DNA from: Aureimonas pseudogalii
GTDB lineage: Bacteria > Pseudomonadota > Alphaproteobacteria > Rhizobiales > Rhizobiaceae
Direction: 5' to 3'
DNA length: 64,000 bases
Assembly: GCF_014196835.1 (NCBI RefSeq)
Contig: NZ_JACIEK010000012.1
Span: 62,001 to 126,000, forward strand
Shown here: piece by piece, positions 9,057-17,052 of the stretch
How the letters are laid out: each line of letters opens with the position of its first letter
Numbering within the stretch: the first letter of the stretch is position 1
Notes under the pieces: generated by a model
Databases searched by the model: none
What the model was told of the DNA's origin: nothing
The model's input: only the letters and a program-made list of their open reading frames with translations
Program-made: the position numbers and the translations under genes

Positions 9057-9073
9057 ATGAAGCAACGCTTCAT
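9057..9073. promoter_or_regulatory. perfect palindrome in the argO-argP intergenic region
   Basis: ATGAAGC-AAC-GCTTCAT is a perfect 7-bp inverted repeat with a 3-bp spacer, ending 2 bp before the argP start codon. A LysR regulator usually binds such a dyad near its own promoter, so this is a candidate ArgP site for autorepression or argO control. Binding is inferred. Confidence 0.5.
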
Positions 9074-9075
9074 CC

Positions 9076-9957
9076 ATGTGGGACTACGCCCTTCTTCGAG
9101 CCCTGGCCGAGGTGATCGCGGAGGGCAGCTTCGAGCGCGCGGCGCGCCGGTTGGGCCTCACCCCCTCGGCGGTGTCGCAGCGCGTGAAGCTTTTGGAGGA
9201 GCGCACCGGCACGGCGCTGGTGGTGCGTGGCCAGCCCTGCCGGGCGACGGAGGCCGGGCGGCGTCTCTGCCGGCACGCCGGCGAGGTGGCGCTGCTCGAA
9301 GGGGGCCTGCGGGCCGATCTCGGCGCCCTCGTGCCGCAGGGACCACGGCCGACGATCCGCATCGCCGTCAACGCCGACAGTCTGGCGACGTGGTTCCTGC
9401 CGGCGCTGGCGGGGATCGAGGATCGGCTCTTCGACCTCGTCGTCGACGACGAGGAGCACACCACCGAGCGGCTGCGGCGCGGCGAGGTGATGGCCGCGGT
9501 GGCGACGACGCCGGGGCCGGTGGCGGGCTGCTCCAGCCGGCCGCTCGGCAGCCTCGTCTACGAGGCGAGCGCCAGCCCCGCCTTCGCGGCGCGCTGGTTC
9601 GCCGATGGCGTCACCCCGCAGGCGCTAGGCCAGGCGCCCTCGCTGCTCTTCGACGCCAAGGACCGGCTGCAGGACCGTTGGATCGAGAGCTTGTTCGGCG
9701 AGGCCCCGCCGCGCCCGGTGCACCGCGTTCCCTCCTCGCAAGGCTTCGTCGACGCGGCGCTCGCCGGGCTCGGCTGGGGCCTGAACCCGCGCGCGCTCGC
9801 CGGCCCCCACGTGGCGGCAGGCCGGCTGATGGCGCTGGCGGGTGGACACAGCCTCGCGGTGCCGCTCTTCTGGCACTGGAGCCGGGCGGTGGGGCCGGCG
9901 CTGAAGCCGCTCACCGACGCGGTGACGCGGGAGGCGCGCCGCGGGCTCGCCCGGTGA
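9076..9957 (+). CDS. argP: LysR-family regulator, ArgP/IciA type
   Basis: A LysR-type transcription factor expected to activate argO in response to arginine or lysine. The 293 residues begin MWDYALLRALAEVIAEGSFERAARRLGLTPSAVSQ: a typical helix-turn-helix plus the ArgP-specific rule that the 'serine-valine-serine' recognition helix is followed by QRVKLLEERTG. The C-terminal effector domain has the expected two alpha/beta lobes (IRIAVNADSLATWFLPAL; SSQGFVDAALAGLGWGLNP). It is divergent from argO with a 95-bp shared regulatory region holding a perfect palindrome. Confidence 0.92.
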   Translation: MWDYALLRALAEVIAEGSFERAARRLGLTPSAVSQRVKLLEERTGTALVVRGQPCRATEAGRRLCRHAGEVALLEGGLRADLGALVPQGPRPTIRIAVNADSLATWFLPALAGIEDRLFDLVVDDEEHTTERLRRGEVMAAVATTPGPVAGCSSRPLGSLVYEASASPAFAARWFADGVTPQALGQAPSLLFDAKDRLQDRWIESLFGEAPPRPVHRVPSSQGFVDAALAGLGWGLNPRALAGPHVAAGRLMALAGGHSLAVPLFWHWSRAVGPALKPLTDAVTREARRGLAR

Positions 9958-10067
9958 AGCGACCGGTTGACGACGCGAGCGAGGGGAGGGCGTGCATCGC
10001 CCGGTCGGGCCGGTCGGCCTAACCCAGCACAGCGTCCGGGGCGAACCGCGGACTTGCCTTCCAGAAT

Positions 10068-10082
10068 TGTTACTTTATAACA
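10068..10082. promoter_or_regulatory. Zur-box-like dyad ahead of the znu operon
   Basis: TGTTA-CTTTA-TAACA is an AT-rich dyad in GC-rich surroundings. It resembles the TGTTATA/TATAACA-type boxes bound by alphaproteobacterial Zur. It lies 82 bp upstream of the first small gene of the znuCBA-zur operon. With zur as the last gene, this predicts zinc-dependent autorepression. Confidence 0.6.
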
Positions 10083-10163
10083 TGCATCCACAAGGGCAGG
10101 GGCCGCGTATCCGCCGCGCCCATGGCGCGCCGCGCCGCCGCGCCCAGCACGGGATCTTCGGGA

Positions 10164-10343
10164 ATGCCGCATCCGCAGGGCGACGCATCGAGGCAGTGTG
10201 GGGGGCCGCCGACCCCGCCGGTTCCGCCGGCGTTGAAGGCCTCGGCGCTGCGCGGCTCGGCCTGGCAGCGCCTCGCCGCCGTGGCGCTGCCCGTCGCCTG
10301 CCTGTGGATCGCCGTCGCCCTCGCGCTGGATCTCTTCGCATGA
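10164..10343 (+). CDS. small single-pass membrane protein, first gene of the zinc-uptake operon
   Basis: A 59-residue reading frame (73 if the ATG at 10122 is used) with a proline/glycine-rich N-terminus including one Cys. It ends in one hydrophobic helix (RLAAVALPVACLWIAVALAL). No family is recognised. Two things support it: its stop overlaps the znuC start as ATGA, implying translational coupling, and it lies directly behind the Zur-box-like dyad. It could be a small accessory or assembly factor for the transporter, or merely a translated leader. Neither start has a strong Shine-Dalgarno sequence. Confidence 0.5.
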   Translation: MPHPQGDASRQCGGPPTPPVPPALKASALRGSAWQRLAAVALPVACLWIAVALALDLFA

Positions 10344-11101
10344 TCGAGGCGACGCCTGCCGTGCGGCTCGAGGATCTCACCGTCTCCTATCGGCGCCGGC
10401 CGGCGGTCCATGGCGTCACCGGCGCCTTTCCGGCGCAGTCGCTCACCGCGATCGTCGGTCCGAACGGCGCCGGCAAGTCGACGCTGCTCAAGGCCGTCAT
10501 GGGCCTCCTGCCGGCGGCCGGCGGGCGCATCCATCTCGACGGCATCCATCGCCGCGACATCGCCTACCTGCCGCAGGCGAGCGAGCTCGACCGCTCCTTC
10601 CCCGTCAGCGTCGCCGATCTCGTCTCGCTCGGCGCCTGGCGCCAGGCCGGCGCCTTCGGGCGCGTCAGTGGGCGGGCGCTGGAGCGGGTGCGCGAGGCGA
10701 TCGAGGCGGTCGGGCTCGGGGGCTACGAGGGGCGCGTCATCGGCACGCTGTCGGGCGGCCAGCTGCAGCGCGCGCTCTTCGCACGCGTCCTCGTGCAGGA
10801 CGCGCGGCTGATCCTCGTCGACGAGCCCTTCACGGCCATCGACACGCGCACCGTCGCCGATCTCATGGCGCTCGTGCGCCGCTGGCATGGCGAGCGGCGC
10901 ACGGTGATCGCGGTGCTGCACGATCTCGACCTCGTGCGCGAGCATTTTCCGCAGACGCTGCTGGTGGCGCGCGAGTGCGTCGCCTGGGGGCCGACGGGCG
11001 AGGTGCTGACGCCCGAGCGGCTGCGCCAGGCGCGCATGCTCAGCCAATCCTGGTTCGACGATCCCGGCCTCGGTGCGCCGCACGAGAGGAGCGCGGCGTG
11101 A
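10340..11101 (+). CDS. znuC: zinc ABC transporter ATP-binding protein
   Basis: The ATPase of the high-affinity zinc importer. The 253 residues show Walker A GPNGAGKSTLLKAVMG, the Q-loop in YLPQASELD, the ABC signature LSGGQLQRALFAR, Walker B LILVDEPFTAID and the H-loop in VIAVLHDLDLV. The short linker and 'FPVSVADLVSLGAW' segment are typical of the Mn/Zn (ZnuC/MntB) subfamily. The start overlaps the preceding small gene by 4 bp and its stop overlaps the permease start by 4 bp, so all are translationally coupled. Zinc rather than manganese is inferred from the His-rich ZnuA and the Fur-family gene ending the operon. Confidence 0.95.
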   Translation: MIEATPAVRLEDLTVSYRRRPAVHGVTGAFPAQSLTAIVGPNGAGKSTLLKAVMGLLPAAGGRIHLDGIHRRDIAYLPQASELDRSFPVSVADLVSLGAWRQAGAFGRVSGRALERVREAIEAVGLGGYEGRVIGTLSGGQLQRALFARVLVQDARLILVDEPFTAIDTRTVADLMALVRRWHGERRTVIAVLHDLDLVREHFPQTLLVARECVAWGPTGEVLTPERLRQARMLSQSWFDDPGLGAPHERSAA

Positions 11102-11994
11102 CGCTTCTCCACACCGCCTACGAGATCGTGCTCGCCCCTTTCGTAAGCTACGGCTTCATGCGCCGGGCGCTCGCCGGCTGCCTGTCGCTCGCCTTCGGCG
11201 CCTGCCCGCTCGGGGTGCTGCTGGTGCTGCGCCGCATGAGCCTCGTCGGCGACGCGATGAGCCATGCGATCCTGCCGGGGGCGGCGGTGGGCTTCCTCCT
11301 CGCCGGCTTCTCGCTCGTGGCGATGACGATCGGCGGGCTGATGACAGGCCTTGCCGTCGCCGTGCTCGCGGGGCTGGTCTCGCGCTTCACGCCCCTACGC
11401 GAGGATGCGAGCTTCGCCGCCTTCTACCTCTCCTCGCTCGGCCTCGGCGTGCTCCTCGTCTCGGTGCACGGCTCCAGCATCGACCTGCTGCACGTCCTCT
11501 TCGGCACGGTGCTGGCGCTCGACGATCCCGCCGTGCTGCTGATGGCCGCGATCTCGACGCTGACGATGGCCGCGCTCGCGGTCCTCTACCGGCCGCTCAT
11601 CGCCGAATGCCTCGATCCCGGCTTCCTGCGCTCGGTCGGCGGCGGCGGGGGCACCGTCCACATGCTGTTCGTGACGCTGGTGGTGCTCAACCTCGTCGGC
11701 GGCTTCCAGGCGCTGGGAACGCTGATGGTGGTCGGCATCATGATGCTGCCCGCCGCGGCCTCGCGCTTCTGGGCCGAGACGGTGCCGGGACAGATGGGGG
11801 TCTCGGCCGCCATCGGCCTCGTGGCCTCGCTGGTCGGGCTCCTCGTCTCCTACCACGGGGACCTGCCGGCCTCGCCCGCGATCATCCTCTCGGCGAGCGC
11901 GGCCTATGCCGTCTCCGTGCTCTTCGGCCGCTTCGACAGCATCGCGGCGCGCGTCCTTCGCCGTCCGCACGCCGCCCATCCCGCCTCGCAGTGA
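11098..11994 (+). CDS. znuB: zinc ABC transporter permease
   Basis: The inner-membrane channel subunit of the zinc importer, ABC-3 (ZnuB/MntB) family, 298 residues with about eight hydrophobic segments. Recognisable family features are RRMSLVGDAMSHAILPGAAVGFLL near the N-terminus, SSIDLLHVLFGTVLAL in the middle and the coupling region VVGIMMLPAAASRFWA. A GTG start at 11098 overlaps the znuC stop by 4 bp, giving the expected VTLLHTAYE N-terminus. It is followed by znuA after 16 bp. Confidence 0.95.
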   Translation: MTLLHTAYEIVLAPFVSYGFMRRALAGCLSLAFGACPLGVLLVLRRMSLVGDAMSHAILPGAAVGFLLAGFSLVAMTIGGLMTGLAVAVLAGLVSRFTPLREDASFAAFYLSSLGLGVLLVSVHGSSIDLLHVLFGTVLALDDPAVLLMAAISTLTMAALAVLYRPLIAECLDPGFLRSVGGGGGTVHMLFVTLVVLNLVGGFQALGTLMVVGIMMLPAAASRFWAETVPGQMGVSAAIGLVASLVGLLVSYHGDLPASPAIILSASAAYAVSVLFGRFDSIAARVLRRPHAAHPASQ

Positions 11995-12010
11995 AGTGAA
12001 AGGATCTCCC

Positions 12011-12988
12011 ATGCGCCTCGTCACGACGTCCCTCGCCCTCCTTCTGGCCGGAACCGCCCTGACCTTCGGCTCGGCGGCACGTGCCGAGGACCCGGTTCCC
12101 GTGGTGGCCTCCTTCTCGATCCTCGGCGACATGGTGCGCGAGATCGGCGGCGAGCACGTCGCGGTGACGACGCTCGTCGGCCCCGACGGCGACGCCCATG
12201 TCTACGAGCCGACGCCGTCGGACGCGCGGGCCGTGGGGTCGGCCAAGCTCCTCGTCGTCAACGGGCTGCATTTCGAGGGCTGGCTGCCGCGCCTCACCGA
12301 GACCGCCGGCTTCAAGGGCCGCGAGGTCGTGGCCACCGCCGGGATCGAGCCCCTGGCCTTCGCCGCCGAGGCGGAGGGCCACGACGCGCATGAGGATCAC
12401 GACGCGCACGAAGACCATGCCGAAGCCGCGGATGCCCACGAGGGCCACGACCACGGCGTCGAGGATCCCCATGCCTGGCAGAGCCTCGCCAACGGCGCCG
12501 TCTATGCCGAGAACATCGTGAAGGGCCTTTCCGAGGCCGATCCCGCCCACGCCGCCGACTACCGCGCCAAGGGCGACGCCTACATCGCCGAGATCCGGGC
12601 GATGGACGCGCGCGTTCGCGCCGAGCTCGGTGCCATTCCCGAGGCGCGGCGCAAGGTCGTCACCTCGCACGACGCCTTCGGCTATTTCGCCAGGGCCTAC
12701 GGCATCGACTTCGTGGCGCCCGAGGGCGTCTCCACCGAGAGCGAGGCCTCGGCCGCCGACGTCGCCGGCATCATCGACCAGATCCGGCGCGAAGGCATCA
12801 CCGCGGTCTTCGTCGAGAACGTCAGCAATCCCCGGCTGATCCAGCGCATCGTCGCGGAGACCGAGGCCAAGGTCGGCGGCACGCTCTATTCCGACGCGCT
12901 GTCGGGCCCGGACGGCCCGGCCGCGACCTATCTCGGCATGTTCGAGAACAATGTCGGCCAGATCGTCGCGGCGCTGAAGACGAGCTGA
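12011..12988 (+). CDS. znuA: zinc ABC transporter periplasmic binding protein
   Basis: Captures Zn2+ in the periplasm and delivers it to ZnuB. The 325-residue precursor has a signal peptide cleaved after ARA near residue 25. A histidine/aspartate-rich loop lies at about residues 124-148 (HDAHEDHDAHEDH, then AHEGHDHG), the mark of zinc-specific cluster A-I binding proteins. Zinc ligands are expected at His63 (GDAHVYEP), the His in DPHAWQ and the His in SHDAFGY, plus an acidic residue near the end. The charged loop probably acts as a zinc chaperone or sensor. It is the third core gene of the znu operon, with zur 76 bp downstream. Confidence 0.96.
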   Translation: MRLVTTSLALLLAGTALTFGSAARAEDPVPVVASFSILGDMVREIGGEHVAVTTLVGPDGDAHVYEPTPSDARAVGSAKLLVVNGLHFEGWLPRLTETAGFKGREVVATAGIEPLAFAAEAEGHDAHEDHDAHEDHAEAADAHEGHDHGVEDPHAWQSLANGAVYAENIVKGLSEADPAHAADYRAKGDAYIAEIRAMDARVRAELGAIPEARRKVVTSHDAFGYFARAYGIDFVAPEGVSTESEASAADVAGIIDQIRREGITAVFVENVSNPRLIQRIVAETEAKVGGTLYSDALSGPDGPAATYLGMFENNVGQIVAALKTS

Positions 12989-13064
12989 CCCTATATGAGG
13001 CATGACCGGGCGCCGACCGGCCCCGCCGGCACCCGGCCGCGCGCGACGAGAGGAGGCACGCAGC

Positions 13065-13472
13065 ATGACCGCCAAGACGATCCGCAATCACGAGCTCGTC
13101 TATGCGGCGCTGCAGGCGTCGGACGCGCCGATGTCGGCCTACGATCTCCTGACCGCCCTGCAGGGCCAGGGGATCAACGCGCCGCTCACGATCTACCGGG
13201 CGCTCGACCGGCTGCAGCGCGAGGGGCGCATCCACAAGCTCAACTCGGTGAAGGCCTACGTCGCCTGCGCCCATCCCGGCCACGGTTCGAGCTCCACCGT
13301 CTTCGCCATCTGCCGCGACTGCGGCAGCGCCGAGGAGCTCGTGCAGCCCGAGGCGGTGGCGGCGCTGCGCCGCGAGGGCGAGCATCACGGCTTCACCGCC
13401 GACGAGGCGTCGATCGAGCTGCAGGGCACCTGCTTCACCTGCCGCGAGCGCGCGGCGGGCCCGCAGGGCTGA
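13065..13472 (+). CDS. zur: zinc uptake regulator, Fur family
   Basis: A zinc-sensing repressor of the Fur family, 135 residues. The N-terminal winged helix (APMSAYDLLTALQGQGINAPLTIYRALDRLQREG) has the ordinary Fur layout. CRDC (about residues 85-90) and CFTC near the C-terminus provide the structural zinc site. The HRL.S.KAYVAC segment matches Zur rather than Fur, PerR or Irr. An AGGAGG sequence precedes the ATG at 13065. Its position after znuA, and the dyad at 10068-10082, indicate that it controls the operon it belongs to. The stop abuts the stop of the convergent gene with no bases between. Confidence 0.94.
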   Translation: MTAKTIRNHELVYAALQASDAPMSAYDLLTALQGQGINAPLTIYRALDRLQREGRIHKLNSVKAYVACAHPGHGSSSTVFAICRDCGSAEELVQPEAVAALRREGEHHGFTADEASIELQGTCFTCRERAAGPQG

Positions 13473-15674
13473 TCAGCCTGCGGCGCGCCTGCGGCTCTCG
13501 CACTCCGCCGCCTGCGCTGCGATCCAGGCCAGCGCCGCCTCGCCCGGCATCGCCCGGCCGTAGAGGAAACCCTGGCCGACCTGGCAGCCGAGCGCCCGCA
13601 GCGCGGTCTCCTGCTGCACCGTCTCGATGCCCTCGGCGACCGTTTCGAGATCGAGGTCGTTGCCGAGATGGATCATCGCCCGCGTGATCGCGGCGTCGTG
13701 GCGGTTCGCCGGAAAGTCGCGCACGAAGGAGCGGTCGATCTTCAGCGTCGTCAGGGCGAAACGCTGCAGCGTGCTGAGCGAGGCGTAGCCGGTGCCGAAA
13801 TCGTCGAGGGCGACGCGCACGCCGAGCTCGCGCAGCTGGCGCAGGCGAAGGTGCGAGGAATCGTCGTCGTGGAGGGCGATCGATTCGGTGACCTCGATCT
13901 CGAGGCGCGCGGGATCGAGGCTCCAGCGGCGCAGCGCCTCGTCGATGCGCCGCACGAGATCCCGGTCGCGGAACTGCCCCGGAAACAGGTTGATCGCCAT
14001 GCGCACGTCGCCGTGCCCGGCGTCGCGCCAGAGCGCCATCTGCCGGCAGGCCTCGTCCAGCACCCACCAGCCGACCGGCAGCGCCAGCGTGCTCGTCTCC
14101 ACCGCCGGCAGGAAGGCGCCGGGAAGCACCAGACCGCGCACCGGATGCTGCCAGCGGATCAGCGCCTCCATGCCCACCGTCGAGCCGTCGGCGAGCGAGA
14201 CCTGCGGCTGGTAGTGCAGCCGCAGGTCGCCGTTCCGCAGGGCGCCGAGCAGCTCGTCGCGCAGCACCCGGCGGGCGAGAGAGTGGCTGCGCATCGCCGG
14301 CTCGAACAGCCGGGCCATGCCGCCGCCCGCCTTCTTCACCCGATGCAGCGCGAAATCGGCGCTCGCCAGAAGCTCCTCGGCGTCGCGTCCGTGCTCGGGG
14401 GCGAGCGCGGCGCCGACGCTGACGCCGAGCTGGCACACGTGGCCGTCGATCTCGAAGGGGAGCGCGAAGGCCTCCATCACCCGCGCGGTGGCGGCGCCGG
14501 CGGCGACGGCGTCGCGCACCTGCGGCAGGAACAGCGCGAACGTGTCGCCGCCGAGCCGCGCCGAGACGACCGAACCGTCGAGGGCCTTGGGAAGCCGTAC
14601 GGCGACGGCCTGCAGCAGCGCGTCCCCGACCTCGTAGCCGAGGCTGTCGTTGATCTCCTTGAACCCGTCGAGATCGGCCACGAGGACGCCGGCCGCCTCG
14701 CCTGCCTTCAGCCATGCGCCGATTTCGTCCTCGAGGGCGGAGCGGTTGAGGAGGCCGGTCAGCGTGTCCTGGCTGGCGCGACGCAGGAGGCGCGCGTCGC
14801 GCTCGCGCCGCTCGGTGATGTCGCGGATGATGGCGCCGATGCCGATGCCGCGCTCGCCGTGCCAGACCGAGAGCGTCATCTCCACGGGAAATTCCGTGCC
14901 GTCGCGCTTCAGCGCCGTGACCTCCACCGTGCGGCCGGCCAGCCGGGGATGGTTCGAGGCGATGGCGCGGCCGAAACCCGCCCCGTGCGCGGCGCGCAGG
15001 CGCTCGGGAATGATGAGATCGACGGGCTGGCCGATCATCTCGCGCGCGCCGTAGCCGAAGAGGGCCGAGGCGGCGGCGTTGACGAAGGCGATGCGGCCCT
15101 GGCCGTCGAGCGAGAGGAGCGTCAGCGCTGTGGCGTCCGCGAACTCCGTCACCGTCGAGCGGACGAACTCGGTGCGCCGAAGCTCCATCTGTCGGACCAC
15201 CATCGCGGCCAGACGCGACAACGCCCGCCGCCGCGCCTGCGAGGGCCGGCGGCGGGGCGCCGTGTCGAGGACGCAGAGGGCGCCGAGCCGGTAGCCGTCG
15301 GAGGCGATGAGCGGAGCGCCGACATAGAAGCGCGCGAAGGGCTCGCCCGTCACGAGCGGGCTGGCGGCGAAGCGCGGGTCGGCGCGGGCGTCCTCGACGC
15401 AGAACACCTCGTCGCCGCGGATCGTCTCGCCGCAGAACGAGCCCGCGCGCGGCGCCTGGCAGGCGCCGACGCCATGATGGGCCTTGAACCACTGCCGGTC
15501 GTCCTCGACGAGGCTGACCAGCGCGATCGGCGCCTGAAACAGTTCCGCCGCCAGACGCGCGATGTCGTCGAAGCGGTCTTCTGGCTCGGTTCCGCCGATC
15601 TCGAACGCGGCCAGAGAGGCCTGGCGGCGACGCTCGACGGTTTCGTCGGTCTGGAGCGCGGCGACCCGAGTCAT
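13473..15674 (-). CDS. GAF-PAS-GGDEF-EAL protein with degenerate GGDEF
   Basis: A cytosolic c-di-GMP signalling protein of 733 residues with no transmembrane segment. In order: GAF (about 30-165), PAS with PAC-like end (175-290, closing on IIRDITERRERD), GGDEF (295-460) and EAL (480-720). The cyclase signature reads GGDTF (375-379) instead of GGDEF/GGEEF, replacing a metal and catalytic acid, so cyclase activity is unlikely. The EAL half looks intact: MEALIRW with Glu503, NLFPGQF, VTESIA, ALDDFGTGYASL, KIDRSF, AEGIET and GFLYGRAMP. It is therefore probably a phosphodiesterase whose GGDEF domain may bind GTP as a regulator. A truncated paralogue of its GAF domain starts at 63797. Confidence 0.95.
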   Translation of the reverse strand: MTRVAALQTDETVERRRQASLAAFEIGGTEPEDRFDDIARLAAELFQAPIALVSLVEDDRQWFKAHHGVGACQAPRAGSFCGETIRGDEVFCVEDARADPRFAASPLVTGEPFARFYVGAPLIASDGYRLGALCVLDTAPRRRPSQARRRALSRLAAMVVRQMELRRTEFVRSTVTEFADATALTLLSLDGQGRIAFVNAAASALFGYGAREMIGQPVDLIIPERLRAAHGAGFGRAIASNHPRLAGRTVEVTALKRDGTEFPVEMTLSVWHGERGIGIGAIIRDITERRERDARLLRRASQDTLTGLLNRSALEDEIGAWLKAGEAAGVLVADLDGFKEINDSLGYEVGDALLQAVAVRLPKALDGSVVSARLGGDTFALFLPQVRDAVAAGAATARVMEAFALPFEIDGHVCQLGVSVGAALAPEHGRDAEELLASADFALHRVKKAGGGMARLFEPAMRSHSLARRVLRDELLGALRNGDLRLHYQPQVSLADGSTVGMEALIRWQHPVRGLVLPGAFLPAVETSTLALPVGWWVLDEACRQMALWRDAGHGDVRMAINLFPGQFRDRDLVRRIDEALRRWSLDPARLEIEVTESIALHDDDSSHLRLRQLRELGVRVALDDFGTGYASLSTLQRFALTTLKIDRSFVRDFPANRHDAAITRAMIHLGNDLDLETVAEGIETVQQETALRALGCQVGQGFLYGRAMPGEAALAWIAAQAAECESRRRAAG

Positions 15675-15874
15675 GGACCGTTCTCCACGGGGATTATTGA
15701 TACCGGTTGGTACCCTTCATCATCGGCTTATCGTGTTGCGGAAGCTTTAAGCCGTGGAAAAAATTACGGTCTCGTCGCATCCGAACCACGAGAGACCCGG
15801 CCGCTTCCGGGGGGGCGGCTCGGGCTGGACGGGGCATGCTCTCCCCCGCCGGCGTCTCGCCCCCTGCCGGCGCC

Positions 15875-16288
15875 TTACCGCGGCAGGTCCGGGAGGACAG
15901 GCGCGTCGATGGCGCGGGGCCGGCGCTCGCCGTCGATCGCCACGAAGGTGAAGCGGCCGCGCGTCACCTGCTCGGTGTCCTCGCTCTCGCGCGAGCGCCG
16001 CCAGGCCTCCACCGCGATCTGCATGGAGGTGCGCCCGACCGCGATCACCTCGGCATAGAGGCTCACCTCGTCGCCGACATAGACCGGCTTCAGGAACTGC
16101 ATGGCGTCGATGGCGATCGTGGCGCAGCGACCGCGGGCCCGGCGCGCCGCCGCGGCGCCGGCCGCCAGATCCATCTGCGCCAGCACCCAGCCGCCGAAGA
16201 TGTCGCCGGCCGGATTGGTGTCGGCCGGCATCGCGATCGTGCGGATCGTCGGCGTGTTGCGCTCCGGTCGCCGCGTCTCGTCGCCCAT
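15875..16288 (-). CDS. hotdog-fold acyl-CoA thioesterase (YciA type)
   Basis: Hydrolyses acyl-CoA thioesters in the cytosol. The 137-residue protein contains the conserved segment TNPAGDIFGGWVLAQMDLAAG, whose Asn, Gly and Asp line the hotdog active site. It also has the CATIAIDAMQFLKPVYVGDEVSLYAEV stretch of the YciA/acyl-CoA thioester hydrolase group. AAGGAG lies 6 nt upstream of the ATG at 16288, which decides the start over in-frame ATGs further upstream. The Rrf2 regulator lies divergently upstream, but no functional link is evident. Confidence 0.92.
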   Translation of the reverse strand: MGDETRRPERNTPTIRTIAMPADTNPAGDIFGGWVLAQMDLAAGAAAARRARGRCATIAIDAMQFLKPVYVGDEVSLYAEVIAVGRTSMQIAVEAWRRSRESEDTEQVTRGRFTFVAIDGERRPRAIDAPVLPDLPR

Positions 16289-16479
16289 GTCCATCTCCTT
16301 CGTTTCCCGCTGCCGGCGACGCTCGTCCTCGGCCGCCCGCTTCGACCATGATGACGACACGCGAAGGCCGCGCGAAGCCTGCGCCGGGCGCGTGGCGGTG
16401 GAAATGGCGGGCGGATCATTCTACATGGGCGGGAGGACGGAGACGGAGCGGTCCGTCGCCGGCGGGAGTTGCAGGGTCG

Positions 16480-16938
16480 ATGCTGACGATGAAGGGCAAG
16501 TACGGTCTGAAGGCCATGCTTCACCTGGCCACGGTGCCCGAGGGCAGCCGGGCCCTGTCGGAAGAGATCGCGACGGCCCATTCGATCTCGAAGAAGTTTC
16601 TGGACACGATCCTCGGCGACCTGCGCACCGCCGGCATGGTGCATGCCCGCAAGGGGCGCGGCGGCGGCTACGCGTTGGCCCGGCCGGCGAGCGAGATCCG
16701 CGTCGGCCACGTCCTGCGCGTCCTCGACGGGCCGCTGGCGCCCATCCCCTGCGCCAGTCGCACCGCCTACCGGCGCTGCGACGACTGCCGCGACGAGCGT
16801 AGCTGTTCGGTGCGCCGGCTGATGCTGGAGGTGCGCAACGCCATTTCCGCGGTGCTCGACGACAAGACGCTCGCCGAGGTGGCCTTTGCCTCCGAGGGGA
16901 TCGACATCGAGTTCCGCGAGCTCGTCGCGGCGCCCTGA
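16480..16938 (+). CDS. Rrf2-family transcriptional regulator with four cysteines
   Basis: A winged-helix repressor of the Rrf2 family, 152 residues. It begins MLTMKGKYGLKAMLHLA, the usual Rrf2 opening, and has the wing GRGGGYALARPASEIRVGHVLRVLDGPLAP. The central loop carries Cys residues spaced C-x8-C-x2-C-x5-C (PCAS...RRCDDC...RSCSVR). Many Rrf2 proteins (IscR, NsrR, RirA) bind a [2Fe-2S] or [4Fe-4S] cluster with three cysteines here, so an Fe-S sensor is likely, but iron, NO and redox cannot be told apart. The ATG at 16489 is an alternative start. No iron or sulfur genes are adjacent. Confidence 0.9.
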   Translation: MLTMKGKYGLKAMLHLATVPEGSRALSEEIATAHSISKKFLDTILGDLRTAGMVHARKGRGGGYALARPASEIRVGHVLRVLDGPLAPIPCASRTAYRRCDDCRDERSCSVRRLMLEVRNAISAVLDDKTLAEVAFASEGIDIEFRELVAAP

Positions 16939-16988
16939 TCCGCCTCGTCGCGCGCTTCCCGGCGCGATCGACGGATGCTCGTTCTCCA

Positions 16989-17004
16989 TCAATCTAGATA
17001 TTGA
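16989..17004. promoter_or_regulatory. AT-rich dyad upstream of the RBBP9-like hydrolase
   Basis: TCAAT and ATTGA half-sites flank CTAGAT inside an unusually AT-rich block (about 16986-17020) in a GC-rich genome. This is a likely promoter/operator for the gene at 17053. The regulator is unknown; the Rrf2 and HxlR genes on either side are candidates. Confidence 0.4.
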
Positions 17005-17052
17005 GTATTTTTTGTTTTCCCGCGCTCGCCGGTGCCCGCTAGGTTCGGCACC

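Noticed and set aside
13668..16058. 796-codon plus-strand frame opposite the GGDEF/EAL gene
   Set aside because: No domains; composition typical of antisense shadow.
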